Assembly (NCBI GenBank): GCA_033557685.1 | Contig: JAWQRN010000162.1 | Span: 1-35,625, forward strand | DNA: 35,625 nucleotides | Direction: 5' to 3' | From: Sperchopsis tessellata | Taxonomy: Eukaryota; Arthropoda; Insecta; Coleoptera; Hydrophilidae | Part shown: positions 1 through 10,199 of the stretch, piece by piece | How the letters are laid out: every line of letters starts with the position of its first letter | Numbering within the stretch: position 1 is the stretch's first letter | Notes under the pieces: model-generated | Databases searched by the model: none | What the model was told of the DNA's origin: nothing | The model's input: only the letters and a program-made list of their open reading frames with translations | Program-made: the position numbers and the translations under genes

Positions 1-136
1 GCTAGTCAAGAAATAAAATGTGAGAGCTACATGTTATTCTATTATTAGCACTTTTTAGAGCTAGTCGGCACCTACACCTAGCACTTTTCAGAGCTATATG
101 GCAATCTATAATTAGCACTTTTAAGAGCTACAGGTC
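1..136. repeat. Three-unit short tandem repeat, ~33 bp period
   Basis: The core TAGCACTTTTNAGAGCTA occurs at about 46, 79 and 113, spaced 33 and 34 bp. A partial related unit (GAGAGCTACATG) lies at about 23. The units sit just upstream of the LINE fragment that starts near 245. They may be part of that element's 5' region or a simple intronic minisatellite. No coding content is visible here. Confidence 0.6.
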
Positions 137-244
137 TTGATAATGTCCCCTGCAATGGTGGACGAAACATCGGCTAAAACAAATGCCAACCCACGGTTAT
201 CTCCCGGAAAACCTGAAGATATTTATTGTGGCGTAGAAGTCTAC

Positions 245-1552
245 GCAGTCAATTATAGGGAAATTACTTTACTTAATGTGACTTATAAACAGAAAACTAA
301 CAGAGTATGCAGAAGAAATGATTGGTGAAAATCAGTGCGGATTATGCCAAATCGTTCAACAAACGATCACCTGCACATAATGTGGCAAATGCTTGATAAA
401 ACATACGAGCAGAACATTGATACCAATAATTTGATTATTAACTTTAGACAGGCCTTTGACAGAGTAAACAGAGACAAATTAGACGAAGATCTAAGGTCAA
501 TGGGCATACCACTTAAACTAATCAACCTGATAAAGGTAACATTAAAGAACACCAGAACGATGGTAGATGTACAGAATGAGCTGACAGAAGAGTTTAGTAT
601 GAATCTAGGCATTAGAAAAGGAGATGCGCTATCTGCTCTGCTGTTCAACCTGATCTTTGATGTAGCTATTAAAAAGTAAATTTACAAGGCTGTATAAGTA
701 CCAAGTCACGGCAGCTGTGTGCATATGTTGATGATGTCGTCATATCAGGGAGAACTGAAGCCGCAGTAAAGGAAGCAATGATTGCTCTAGACACTGAAAC
801 TAAATTAACCGGTCTATTGATAAACGAACAGAAAACTAAAATCATGAAGTGCACAAGGGGTAACAACAATGTCACGGGGGAAATGCTAGTGGCTGCATAC
901 AGGTTCGAGAAAGTACATAGTTTCGTATACTTGGGAGTTCAATTGAATGGCAAAAACCTAATTTCCGAACAAATGAAACGAAGAATAATGCTGGGAAACA
1001 GGAGTTACTATACATGCTCCAAGCTTATGGGTAGTAAACTCGTAAATAACGAGGCTAAACTGAAAATGTACAGAACACTCATTAGACCAATAGTGAGATA
1101 CGATAGAGAGATGTGGACTTTGGCCCTAAAGCATTAAATGATCTTAGGGTCTTTGAGAGATGAATACTGTGAAAAATATTTGGACCCACGCGGAAAGAGG
1201 GGGGAGTGTATACACTATATACTTCTATAATCAAGATGAACCACTAACTGAACATCTTGATTAAAGGAGAAGACATTGTGAGATTTGTCAAGGCCCAGAG
1301 AATTGGGTGAATTGTATATGTGGAGAGGATGAGTGGAAACAGGAATACGAAGCGAATCACGAATTGGAAACCTAGTGAAAAAAGATTTAGAGGTAGACCT
1401 AGGGGAAGATGGAAGGGTGGAGTGGAAGATGATCTCAGAATACTGGTAGTGAGAAAGAGGAAAAGAGTAGCTGAGGACCGGTCTAGATGACGTAAAATCG
1501 TGGAAGAGGATACAACTCATCCAGAGTTGTAACGCCAAAGGAAGAAGAAGTT
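245..1552 (+). mobile_element. LINE-A: non-LTR retrotransposon fragment (RT and C-terminal region), broken
   Basis: This is a reverse transcriptase relic spread over several frames. It reads from an RT motif NYREITLLNVTYK (about 250) through PNRSTNDHLHIM and the palm motif INFRQAFDRVN (about 440-470). It continues through GIRKGDALSALLFN (about 610) to the catalytic box AYVDDVVISG (about 720-750). The C-terminal region includes YRTLIRPIVRYD, then after frameshifts RFVKAQRIG (about 1285), FRGRPRGRWKGGVEDDLR (about 1390) and a final THPEL. The element ends in an AAGAAGAAG-like tail near 1552. No endonuclease domain is present, so the copy is 5' truncated, and sequence is missing after the first motif. 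Stops at 326-328 and 677-679 and several frameshifts make it inactive. It lies sense-oriented in an intron of the adaptor gene. LINE is certain; the clade is not resolved. Confidence 0.85.
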
Positions 1553-1619
1553 GCTTACTTTTGGATTCCTACCTAAGAAATACAAGGGACATTTGTGACA
1601 TTAAAATGATTTAAGTCTG

Positions 1620-2270
1620 ATGACTGTTTGGGGGGTTACATATGGTGTCCCTCAGGGATAAATTCTTGGTCCTCTTTTGTTCCTCATTTGTATAAATGAT
1701 TATATAGCTATAGTGGGTTTGAGATAAGTCTTGTTTACCGACAACACCACAGAGTTTATTAGATTACACAATATTGCCCACTTACTTGGTTCTGTGGATG
1801 CTGCTGTTTCTAGGATAGTGTCGTAGTTTATTTTTACCGAATTGTCTATGTATTCAGGTAAGAGATGTGCTGTTACTGTCTTTGAGAAATTTTGATTTTG
1901 ATAACCTGGCTGCTGTTAAATTTCTGGGAGTCCATATGTTGACCCATCTTTGAGGTGGAATCATCATATGGATATTGTTGCTGGTAGGCTCTGTGGGGTG
2001 ACATATCTGCTCTGAAATTTACATACTATACATACATTACATACATTACATACATGGTTTGGGGTCGTTCAATTGCTCTTAATGCGAGAATATTCTCAAA
2101 TAAAGCCGATTGTAGATTTTTCTTTGCACAGTTAACAATAATGACCTTGCCCACTCTTTATATATTTCAATGTCTTTAATATATCCCCCGCAATATAACT
2201 ACCCATGAACTTACTGATAATAACAAAGTTTTTATTTAAGTGTAGCTCAGGGTTTACCTTTAAATTGTTA
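1620..2270 (+). mobile_element. LINE fragment (Jockey/CR1-type RT), heavily decayed
   Basis: Translation gives VTYGVPQG, a stop, then ILGPLLFLICIND (about 1635-1700). This is the RT motif block before the catalytic box. FTDNTTEF follows at the place of the FADDT box, so both catalytic aspartates are altered. Farther on are FLGVHM, RWNHHMDIVAGRLCG (about 1955-2000) and PTLYIFQCL (about 2150), typical of the region after the RT. A short imperfect TACAT repeat (about 2021-2055) sits inside. Frames change several times. It ends about 60 bp before the first adaptor exon and belongs to a different family from the neighbouring LINE-A. Confidence 0.75.
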
Positions 2271-2329
2271 TGGGGTAATATTTTTAAATATCCTATGTTG
2301 TAATGGTTGTTTTCCTCTTAATTTTTTAG

Positions 2330-2475
2330 CCTCGAAGTGGAGTGTTTTGTGCCCTAATTACCGAAGCGAGAGAAACAACTGCACTTGAAATGCCCGATCA
2401 TGAGAACACTTTTGTTTTGAAAGCTGTGAATAATATGGAGTTTGTTATTGAAGCCCAAGATACTGTAGACATGAG
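2330..2475 (+). CDS. Lnk: SH2B/Lnk adaptor, exon encoding the middle of the PH domain (gene continues left of window)
   Basis: SH2B-family adaptors (SH2B1, SH2B2/APS, SH2B3/LNK; one gene, Lnk, in Drosophila) couple insulin-receptor and JAK-type kinases to downstream signalling at the membrane. The order is dimerisation region, PH domain, SH2 domain and a C-terminal tyrosine motif. This exon translates as PRSGVFCALITEARE, TTALEMPDHENTFVLKA and VNNMEFVIEAQDTVDMR. It matches the PH core of the family (a block like LQMPDxPNTFVxK). The acceptor is TTTTTTAG at 2322-2329. The donor is ATGAG/GTAAGG at 2475/2476, leaving phase 2, completed by the A that opens the next exon. Codon use is GC-richer than the flanks and there are no stops. 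I saw no earlier exon in 1-2329, so the dimerisation region and PH start lie upstream of the window. Confidence 0.9.
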
Positions 2476-2610
2476 GTAAGGCTGCTTATATTTAAATAAT
2501 TTGTTACGATTTTAGTAAATGGATAAATAAAAGTAACAATTTCATTTGAGCAAAACTAAGAGGGCTCTTATTGCAATGTTAAAAATAACTAGTAAAAATT
2601 ATTTTTTTAG

Positions 2611-2798
2611 ACAATGGTTAGCAACTATCAAGTATTGTATGAGGGTTGAACCCAGTATAGACGGAAATGGTGAGGAGCATATAAAAGATTACCACGGGGA
2701 TGCTCCAGAACTACCTCCCCGCCATTTGGGAGGTGGCCGTGGGGGCGATCGATTGTCTTCCAGCAGTAACTTTGAAATTAACCCGCAAGACTCAAATG
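2611..2798 (+). CDS. Lnk: SH2B/Lnk adaptor, exon encoding the last PH helix and the proline/glycine-rich linker
   Basis: After a 135-bp intron, the acceptor ATTTTTTTAG ends at 2610. The first base completes an Arg codon, then QWLATIKYCMRVEPS follows, the C-terminal helix of a PH domain with its invariant Trp. The rest (GNGEEHIKDYHGD, APELPPRHLGGGRGGDRL, SSSSNFEINPQDSN) is a low-complexity linker with an APELPPR proline motif, which could bind SH3 domains. The donor is AATG/GTAAGT at 2798/2799, phase 1, and pairs with the next exon's GC to make Gly. The open frame extends beyond both splice sites by chance (2546-2872), so the splice sites, not the ORF ends, set the limits. Confidence 0.9.
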
Positions 2799-3016
2799 GT
2801 AAGTTAAAATATTCACCTATAGGTTTGACGAAACATAAAAATTTACCTCTGTACAGATTTCATAGTATATAAAATGTGCCAAAATAAGTCCTAAAGGTGT
2901 TGACAATCTTACTGTTGCTGATGCAGTTGGGACAATTGCTGGAGAAGTGAACACAACCTTTGTAATACCTATTTTCAAAAAGTTTGTCATCTTTGCAAAA
3001 TTATGAAGAATATCTT

Positions 3017-3262
3017 CTTATTTCTGTGACACTTCAACCCTGTCTTGGTCTGCTCCACCACCTCTCTCCATCGTTCTTGGTTTTGGGCTTGCGCGCCATA
3101 ATTCTGTACTCCCATTGATCTCAGGTCTTCCACTACGTTTTCCTTCCACCTTCTCCTTGGCCTTCCCCTCGCTCTTGCTTCCGTCCATTACTTTTTTAGG
3201 TGTTCTTAAATCTTCCGTACGCATAAGATAACCGAACCATCCCAGACGTCTGACTTTTATGA
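3017..3262 (-). mobile_element. LINE 3'-end fragment in an adaptor intron, antisense
   Basis: The minus strand reads RRLGWFGYLMRTEDLR (about 3255-3190), then a basic stretch, then after a frameshift EDLRSMG and ERWREVVEQTKT. This is the usual last segment of many insect LINE ORF2 proteins (pattern WLGHxxRM, GRPRxRW, DLxxMG, WRxxVxxA). Only the extreme C-terminus remains, and there is no catalytic domain. It lies in the 846-bp intron between the linker exon and the first SH2 exon, opposite to the host gene. The rest of that intron (2799-3016 and 3263-3644) is AT-rich and I see nothing coding in it. Confidence 0.65.
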
Positions 3263-3644
3263 AGAAAATCTTTACAACAAAAATAACTTGCTCTTAATGT
3301 GCCCTATCCTCAGTGGACGTTGCCGACCAATCTGGCCTTACTTATTACTACTTTCTTAATAAATAACAATAATATACTTCCTACATAGTAAGGTTTGTGA
3401 ATGTGCTGTACTTAAATTATGAAAAGGCATTGGACACAGTATATGCAGAACAGTTTCTTTACATTTGCTATAGTTGATATATTAAATAAAATTAATAAAC
3501 TTCCTTCCATATTATTATTCCTATAATTTATCTTATTTTAGGCAATATAAATTAAAATCTTCTTGTTTCCACCCAGAAACAACATTCATACAGATAATAA
3601 CCATGGAAGTCTATTATATTTAATAAAATCTTCTTGTTTTGCAG

Positions 3645-3820
3645 GCATGGAAAATGATATAGGCCAAACTTTAAAGAAAGAATTCTGGTTCCACGGTACA
3701 CTGGGAAGGTCTGAAGCTGCACAGTTAGTCTTACATGAAGGTGCTGCGGGACATGGACTGTTCCTTGTCAGGCAAAGTGAGACTAGGACAGGCGAATTTG
3801 TATTAACCTTCAACTTTCAG
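3645..3820 (+). CDS. Lnk: SH2B/Lnk adaptor, exon encoding the N-terminal half of the SH2 domain
   Basis: The acceptor TTTTGCAG ends at 3644. GC completes a Gly codon, then MENDIGQTLKKEFWFHGTL opens the SH2 domain. The domain continues GRSEAAQLVLHEGAAGHGLF, then LVRQSETRTGEFVLTFNFQ. The Arg of FLVRQSE is the phosphotyrosine-binding residue of SH2 domains, and WFHG is the usual domain start. SEAAQLVL and the GxFLVRQSETRxGEFVLTFNFQ pattern are specific to the SH2B family. The donor CAG/GTAAAT at 3820/3821 is phase 0 and falls inside the SH2 fold. Nearly 9.8 kb of intron separates it from the other half. An ATG at 3647 could look like a start but is internal. Confidence 0.95.
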
Positions 3821-4081
3821 GTAAATTGTTTTTGCTTGTACCTAGAATCTAGGAATGGTACCAGGTACTCACCAATTTTACCAGATATCAGGTGTTGTCA
3901 GGCATTAATTGTGTACCCGGCCAGCCCACCTGGTACAAAAATAAGTATACAGGGAAATAAAATTTCTTACGCTTTTTTTTTGTTTGTTTTATCAAACATA
4001 AACGTTAAATATAAAAAATCGTAGATATAACAGTAAACACTTTGTTATAAAATAAATACCGAATATTTTGACACACAATTA

Positions 4082-5527
4082 GATGCAGGTGTACTAGAGG
4101 AAAATGATTACGGTAGAAGAGTTAAATAAAGCTCTACATAGAATGAAAAATAATAAAGCACCAGGGCCAGGTGATCTGCCTATCGAGTTATTGAAACATG
4201 CCAAAAACAGAACGCTAGAAACAATTTGCAATATATTTAATAAATGTCTAAGGGGAGAAAACACACCAGCAGATTGGAAAATTTCCCATATAAACTCAAT
4301 TCACAAAACAGGAAGTAGAAATGATTGCGGGAACTATAGAGGAATCAGTATAACGTCATCTGTAGGAAGATTATATGGAAGAGTCCTTAAAGCCAGAATA
4401 GAGAAAAACAAAGCGGCTTTGGACCGGGAAGGTCCTACACAGATAATTTATTTACGTTAAGAGCGGAGAAAAATCAGAGCAAAGGAAGGGAACTTCTTGT
4501 AACGTTTATAGATCTAAGGAAAGCATTTGATTCTGTTCCCCTTCCAAAGCTATGGAGTACATTAGAACAAACGGGCATAAATAAAACGTATATAAAAGCG
4601 CTGTATAGAGAAATCCAAGCTGTCTTAAAAGTTGGTAACCATATCTCTTCACCATTTTTGCCTTTGAAAGGAGTAAAACAGGGTTGTTGCCTCTCCCCTA
4701 CCCATTTTAAAATTTACCTGTGTGCAGCCATAAAATATTGGATTAGAAATTGTAGTCCGATGGGAACGGGCAGGGTGAGAGCCCGATATACATGATCTTT
4801 CTTGCAGATGATCAAATAATTATTGCAGAAGATCAGCAGGATATGACATATATGCTAAATAAACAGATAGACGTATACAATATGTGGGGCTTGGAGGTAC
4901 AGGTACAGAGAAGATGCAATATATGGTCATAGCAGAAAAACTTTAATCAGTATGAATATCGGGGAGTCGCAAAATGCGAAGATGGAAGAGACAACAAGGA
5001 CAATGAAGAAAATAGGCATAGGAAAGAATATGATAAAAACACTACATCCAATCTTGTGGAATAATAACCTAACCAGAGAGACAAAAATAAATATTTTTAA
5101 AACAATGATAGAACCAGTTATGACATATGGGTTGGAGATATGGGTTATCAGCAAAAAATTGAATCAAAGATTAGTCTCGGCTGAAATGACGTATTGGAGA
5201 AGATACTGTAGTCTAACCGTGTATGATCACGTTAGAAATTAAGGCATCAGAGATAAAATGACAATGAAAGACACTATTATGGATGATATAAATGAAAAGC
5301 AGTTAAGATGGTATGGACATCTGCGTAGAATGAAGGAAGAAAGAATACCAATAAAGTTATGGAACTGGACTCCAGCACAAGGAAATAAATGAGGGAGACC
5401 TTGTAAGAAATGGATAAACAACAAAAAAAGTGAGAGGCTTACGAGAAGATGATTGAAACGATAAGAATAAATAGCATTTAGGATACGAGAAGCGGCATTA
5501 GTTGGAAATACTCACTATAATAATAAA
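4082..5527 (+). mobile_element. LINE-B copy 1: 5'-truncated non-LTR retrotransposon
   Basis: ORF2 begins mid-element with TVEELNKALHRMKNNKAPGP (about 4109), then PADWKISHINSIHKTG, NYRGISITSS (about 4340) and LVTFIDLRKAFDSVP (about 4500-4545). KGVKQGCCLSP follows (about 4670) and the catalytic box is degraded to FLADDQIIIAEDQ (about 4800). The C-terminal part runs TRETKINIFKTMIEPVMTYG (about 5080), LRWYGHLRRMKEERI (about 5305) and a final basic region, ending in TAATAATAA near 5525. Stops at 4458-4460, 5240-5242 and 5389-5391 and frameshifts near 4790 and 4920 inactivate it. A related copy lies at 19478-19895. Its (TAA)n tail is the landing site of the DNA transposon that follows. Confidence 0.85.
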
Positions 5528-6898
5528 TACCGTATTTGCTTATGTAATTTGCTCATAATTTTCAGTATTTTGGTAGCTTAAAAATCAGGGCGCGTAAAAT
5601 ATGCGGATTTTTTTAATATATACACGAAAACGCACAACACAAAAAATCGTTTAACAAGAATTGCACATTTGATCCGTATCATTAATATACATTTTCCCAA
5701 TACATTTGAATTCTGTTAACTTGAAATGGATAACTCTAAAATATCGCTTAAGGCGCAATAATTATTTTGTCTAGAGAACTAAAATAAATATGAAATTCTT
5801 TCTTTAATACGAAATGTTGACGACAGATTTCTTAGAAGGACTGACAATATTGGATTGGTATACATTCACTCCCCTTGTTCAGCATTTTAATACAAACCCG
5901 ATGAAGACTTTCTCTATAAGTTTCCAGATGTAACAGATGACTGTTTATTGTACCATACCCATTTTTAATGCTATTGTCTAGTGTGAGTTTGACAACCCAA
6001 GAAACACTCCAATTGCGTTTGCTAAAAAATAAATCACCATGAAATACCTAAAACATAAAATTTTTTTATTACAATGATAACATTTTAAATCTTTTCATCT
6101 GAAGATAAATTTGCTGTCTTCCTCGCTAGCCGAAGAATCATTGACTTGATCTTCTTCATGCTCCTCCCAAATCATGTCATCTTTTCGACCATCTAAAGCA
6201 TTAATAATCACTTTAGATAAGATGCAATCCCAAGCTTGCAAGATCCACGAGCGCATGGTTTCCAGGGATGGCCGTTTAATTTTTCCACCCTTTGTGTACG
6301 TGCGGTTGCTTTCAGCCATCCACTCAACGAAGAATTTTCTAAGTGATTCCTTGGAACAGTTTGTTGATAGAATTATACAGCGGTTGCAGAATCGCGGTTA
6401 AACCTCCAGGAATTGCAGCCATATTGGTTTGCCCTGTTTGAAATGACTTTCATATTTTTGTGAAGATGATCCCAGAAGCTATCTAGAACCAGCACAGCCC
6501 TTTGCTTATGTAAAGTACCAGATCTTCTTCCCTCACTTTCTCCACCAAATCCTTTATTAAATCTTGGTCCATCCACCCGTTTTTTTGGACTGGGATACCA
6601 GGTGAAAATTTTTCCTTTAGAAGAGTCTTCCTTTTAAATATTATGTTTGGTAGTAATTTACCTCCATCTGCAGTCACCGCGAAGGTAATAGTGCATTTTC
6701 CTTGCCCTTTAATCAAGAAAGTGTGAATTTTAAGTATAAAATAAGTTGACCATCTTTTGTAAGCAGCTACAAAACTCGATAGTCCCGGAAAGCAAACTCA
6801 TACCATATGCGTAGTAAAAAATAAAATCCAAAATCATTCTTTAAAAATAAGGATGCCCAAAATATGCAGGAGCACAAATTACACGAGCAAATATGGTA
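5528..6898 (-). mobile_element. Tigger/pogo-like DNA transposon, both terminal inverted repeats present
   Basis: The left end reads CCGTATTTGCTTATGTAATT from 5530. The right end, reverse complemented from 6896, reads CCATATTTGCTCGTGTAATT. Both are flanked by TA (5528-5529 and 6897-6898), the target duplication of the Tc1/mariner/pogo superfamily. The 1.37 kb element carries a minus-strand transposase relic (6095-6720). A subterminal block, TTAAAAATNAGG followed by AAAATATGC, appears near both ends (about 5578 and 6841) in the same orientation. It is inserted at the end of LINE-B's TAA tail. Confidence 0.8.
6095..6720 (-). pseudogene. Tigger/Jerky-type DDE transposase C-terminal half, frameshifted
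   Basis: Reading the minus strand gives GQGKCTITFAVTADGGKLLP, NIIFKRKTLLKEKF and QKNGWMDQDLIKDLVEKV. After a frame change comes KQRAVLVLDSFWDHL, the block holding the second catalytic Asp in pogo/Tigger transposases. After another shift come MAESNRTYTKGGKIKRPS, MRSWILQAWDCI and INALDGRKDDMIWEE. The family pattern GK(I/L)KRPS, W(I/V)xxAWD and NALDGxxDDMIWEE marks the domain end. The N-terminal DNA-binding domains and first catalytic region are missing. The relic sits between the element's terminal repeats, but at least two frameshifts make it nonfunctional. The family is secure; the subfamily is not. Confidence 0.85.
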
Positions 6899-7644
6899 AT
6901 TTTAAATTATCACATTTACCTTTTTGCGAGAGATGGATATACCCATATAACTTAATCTTGACCGAGAAATTGAAATTTACTGGGGCTTCATTGAAATAAT
7001 AAACTTTATAATTTCTTTTCGGTTGGCTTATTAACAAAACACTCGAACATAAAAATTCATTTCGTTCTTCCCATCTTACAGACTATGACGTCATCGATAA
7101 TTTTTTTTTTTTAATTACAAGCCTATTCTTTTTCTCTAAAACAATTTCTTCCAAATTCAGTAATACCTACTCTATAGAGGGGGTCTGAAGTAAATAGTTT
7201 TTTAAGATGTTGAAGTGCAATATCATTTCGTACCGTTAAAACATTTCGACAATGAAAAAATGTTCGCCATTTACCGACAGCAAATATAGATACTTCTGTT
7301 TACAACGGCTGGGATTTTGTTTCGATTATAAATGATAAATTTAAAAAATAATCGATGTTTGATAAATTTTGATTAGTCAAATAAGTAATCGATTAATCTA
7401 TTCGTTTTCAACAATTGATAATCGATTGTAAAATTTGACAGTCATTCAGGCCAATAGCCTCTATACAGTTTCCACCCAGATAAAACATTTATTAAATTCA
7501 TTTTTTTTTTGTTAAAGTTCTAGTTTTGTTATTTACTGTTTTTGGACTCCGGCTTCTGTACTAAATTCTTATATTATGGAATATAAGAATGTACTATGTA
7601 ATGTACTATTTAAAAAAAAAATTTGATAGATAGATACAAACATC
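6899..7644. other. Non-coding intron stretch with a cluster of ATCGAT palindromes
   Basis: No coding signal is visible. ATCGAT occurs at 7093, 7351, 7388 and 7421; the last three are 33-37 bp apart and embedded in TAATCGATT-like sequence. Such short palindrome arrays are common in subterminal regions of hAT-type MITEs. I could not define ends or a target duplication. Confidence 0.4.
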
Positions 7645-8345
7645 CACGGAGTGTGGAAATTTAGCTTGTGGTGTATTCGTTGACCTGTCGAAGGTCTTTG
7701 ATTCTATTGACCATGGTTTGTTGCTTTCAAAATTATATGCCTGGAATACGAGGCATCGTAGGTGACTGGTTTAAAAGTCACTTGTCGCATTGGAAACATT
7801 GTTTTCATTGAAGAAAACTTTGAAAAAGTAGCTTCCTCAGAAGGAATAATAAGGACTGGTGTCCCCCAGGGCAGTATCTTGGGCCCACTTCTTTTTGTAA
7901 TATTTGTAAATGACATGTCTCGGATAGTTTTAAACTCTGCCCACAGTTTAATCAACTTTGCTGACGATACAAATCTTTTGATGGTTGGAAATCATTTCAT
8001 TCTCCATTGCATTGACTTTCCCGTACTGAAAGAGGTTGTTTATGCATGCATCAGAATGTACAATAAATTACTTGCCAAATTAAAACATGTTAATGTTTAT
8101 AAAAAGTTTAAGAGCACTCTGACCGCTTTCCTATATGACATGGAGCCTTATGACTTGAGCCTATATTTAGGCACAAATTTTGCTCAGTAATTACAATTTA
8201 TTCCCATTTCTTTTTGTTTTGTGTTTACCTCAAATGATTTGATATGTTATTATATTTATGAATTTTTTGTAGACACTATCAAGCCTTATTATGGGGTGTT
8301 TTGAATAAAGATTATTTTGATTTGATTTGATAGTTTATTATTTAA
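7645..8345 (+). mobile_element. LINE fragment (Jockey/CR1-type), internally deleted
   Basis: The RT reads GVFVDLSKVFDSIDHGLLL (about 7672), then shifts frame into the region before GVPQGSILGPLLFVIFVND (about 7859) and INFADDTNLLM (about 7950-7985), with an intact FADD catalytic box. Directly after, the sequence jumps to IDFPVLKEVVYACIRMYNKL, LLAKLKHVNVYKKFKSTLTA and FLYDMEPYDLS, normally the extreme C-terminus. Several hundred bases of the middle are therefore missing. The 3' end is a typical LINE tail, with an AATAAA near 8304 and TTTGATTTGATTTGATA repeats (8318-8332). The gypsy element's target site begins about 45 bp further on. Confidence 0.8.
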
Positions 8346-8377
8346 TATTAATTAGACAGGTACAATTCAGAAAGGTT

Positions 8378-8381
8378 GTAT
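8378..8381. repeat. Target-site duplication GTAT, left copy
   Basis: GTAT lies directly before the left LTR (TGATGTAGG). The identical GTAT at 13258-13261 directly follows the right LTR. Four bases is the usual duplication length for Ty3/gypsy elements. Confidence 0.75.
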
Positions 8382-8659
8382 TGATGTAGGTTCAGGGAGC
8401 AATAATGATTAAACACTCTGTAAAATAAAAATAAATATATATTTAGAGTAAACGTGAATTGATAATATAAAAAAAGGTTTGTACACTACGCGAAAAACAC
8501 TGCCTCTGCGTGTTCACTTCTCTGCGGCTTGAATTTAAAAGAGGTCGAGGCAATGGTAACTTCCGAATCAGCAGGAAATTGCAATGGGAGGGCGCTACTA
8601 TCACCGTGGTAGTTGGTGGGTTAATTCAAATTTAAATTATACCTCACAAACTCCCTACA
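8382..8659 (-). repeat. 3' LTR of the gypsy element
   Basis: 278 bp, reading TGATGTAGGTTCAGGG to CTCCCTACA on the + strand, so it opens TGTAGGG and closes CTACATCA in element orientation (TG...CA). It aligns throughout with 12992-13257, with a 12-bp extra segment near 8400. The element's own polyadenylation signal is not obvious. Confidence 0.9.
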
Positions 8660-9039
8660 GTTTCGGCCAATCTGAGAATTGATCGGTCGTCCGATCACAT
8701 ACCATTAACAAATATAGGAAAAATAAACACAAAAAGTAAATATAAAATACACAAAAATTATAAAAGACATACACAAAAATGGAAATATACAACATGAATT
8801 AATAGACAAATATTTACAAAATTACATTTAAAAATACACACAGATGATCTTAAATGAAAACTTAAAAGTACACAAATATAAACAAAGAAATACACGATGA
8901 GTATCAAGAAACACATTAAGATAAAACAAAACAAAAATTGCACATGATATAAAAGATCGACAGTAATTACTAGTTAGTCATGTAAGTCTTCCTCAGATAT
9001 CCACGGACGCATGTGTGAGGGATCAAAAACAGACTTGAA

Positions 9040-10122
9040 AGGAATTTGGGTCACCTGAAACCCTTCTATATCTGTGATAATATAACGATCATTGGGCAGA
9101 ACCTTCTCTACCTTTTATGGACCTTTAAATTTTGGCAACAGTTTTCTATTAATACCGGGGAGAACAACAGTATTTGTTATCATGACAAAATCACCTTCCT
9201 CATATTTATGTGGCTCTTTATGTTTCTTATCATAATACTTCTTATTAATTCCTTGACTCGTAACAATATTCTCGACAGCTAACTCTCTTATCTTTAAAAT
9301 ATCTTCACGCTCAGTAGATTTTAACAGCTCACGTTTTAAATCAATTGATGAACCTCGTTGATCCAAACCAAACAAAAGTTTTGATGGAGTCTCCGCAGTG
9401 GACCTGTTGACGGTGTTGTTTAATGAAAACTACATCAGGTAATTTTAAATCCCACTGGGTCGTCTTGCCACATATTTTAGCCAACATAGGGGTAATCGAC
9501 CTATTAATTCGTTCAACTTGTCCATTAGCTCTTGGAACAGCTGTCTCAATGAGTATTTGTTGGATGTTAATTGCCTTTAAGAACTCTTTAAATGATTGTG
9601 CCGTAAAAGCAGTGCCTCTATCTGATATAATCCTAAAAGGAATACTATATGAACTGAAATATTCCGTCAAACATTTAATTACCTCTTTTGTTTTAGTACA
9701 CCGACAATGGTATAAACGTAAAAACTTTGTAAATGCATCTATATCTACAAAAATAAACTTATTCTGCCTGTGTGTGTTATCTATGGGGCCATAGCATGAA
9801 CTGTATGAAATGGAACATCTCCTTTAGGGATGCTGTGCAGCATTCCCTCAGCTTTACCGCTGTTTGGAGAATATGATATGCATTTTAAACAATTACTTAT
9901 GTAGCTTCGAATTTTTTGTTTTTAGTTAGGGAACCAATATGTTCTTACTACCAATTCAAATGCTTTGTCGATTTCAACATGACCTATGTCATCATGACAT
10001 GTCCTTATGATGTTTTGCTCCATGCAACTTGGTACGTAGAACAATTGCTCCCTAAATTTTCTATAAACCAACCCATTTCTTAACTCATAAAATTTATCTT
10101 CATTAGTTTCAAATTTCTGCAA
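9040..10122 (-). pseudogene. Gypsy integrase region, broken
   Basis: In minus orientation the N-terminal zinc-binding segment reads IRTCHDDIGHVEIDKAFELV (about 10045-9985), keeping the H-x-x-x-x-H of the HHCC motif. The core domain follows: FVDIDAFTKF (first catalytic Asp, about 9750), IISDRGTAFTAQSF (second Asp, about 9620) and RANGQVERINRSI (catalytic Glu, about 9530). All three acidic residues of the DDE triad are readable. After a frameshift near 9370 comes the C-terminal domain YEEGDFVMITNT, FKGP and HMRPWISEEDL. Frameshifts near 9900, 9790 and 9360 prevent a single product. Integrase normally joins the DNA copy to the genome. Confidence 0.85.
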
Positions 10123-10199
10123 TGATCTTATCCTTCACTTGTTTAAATTTCAGTGCATCAACGTGGCACATCTTTGTATTACTTCGGTGTTCTTATGTA

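Noticed and set aside
335..1137. Two long open frames that could be called host genes
   Set aside because: Motifs YVDD, DALSALLFN and the C-terminal layout show they are LINE reverse transcriptase fragments.
2546..2872. 108-codon open frame taken as one single-exon gene
   Set aside because: Only 2611-2798 is coding; both ends run into intron beyond good splice sites.
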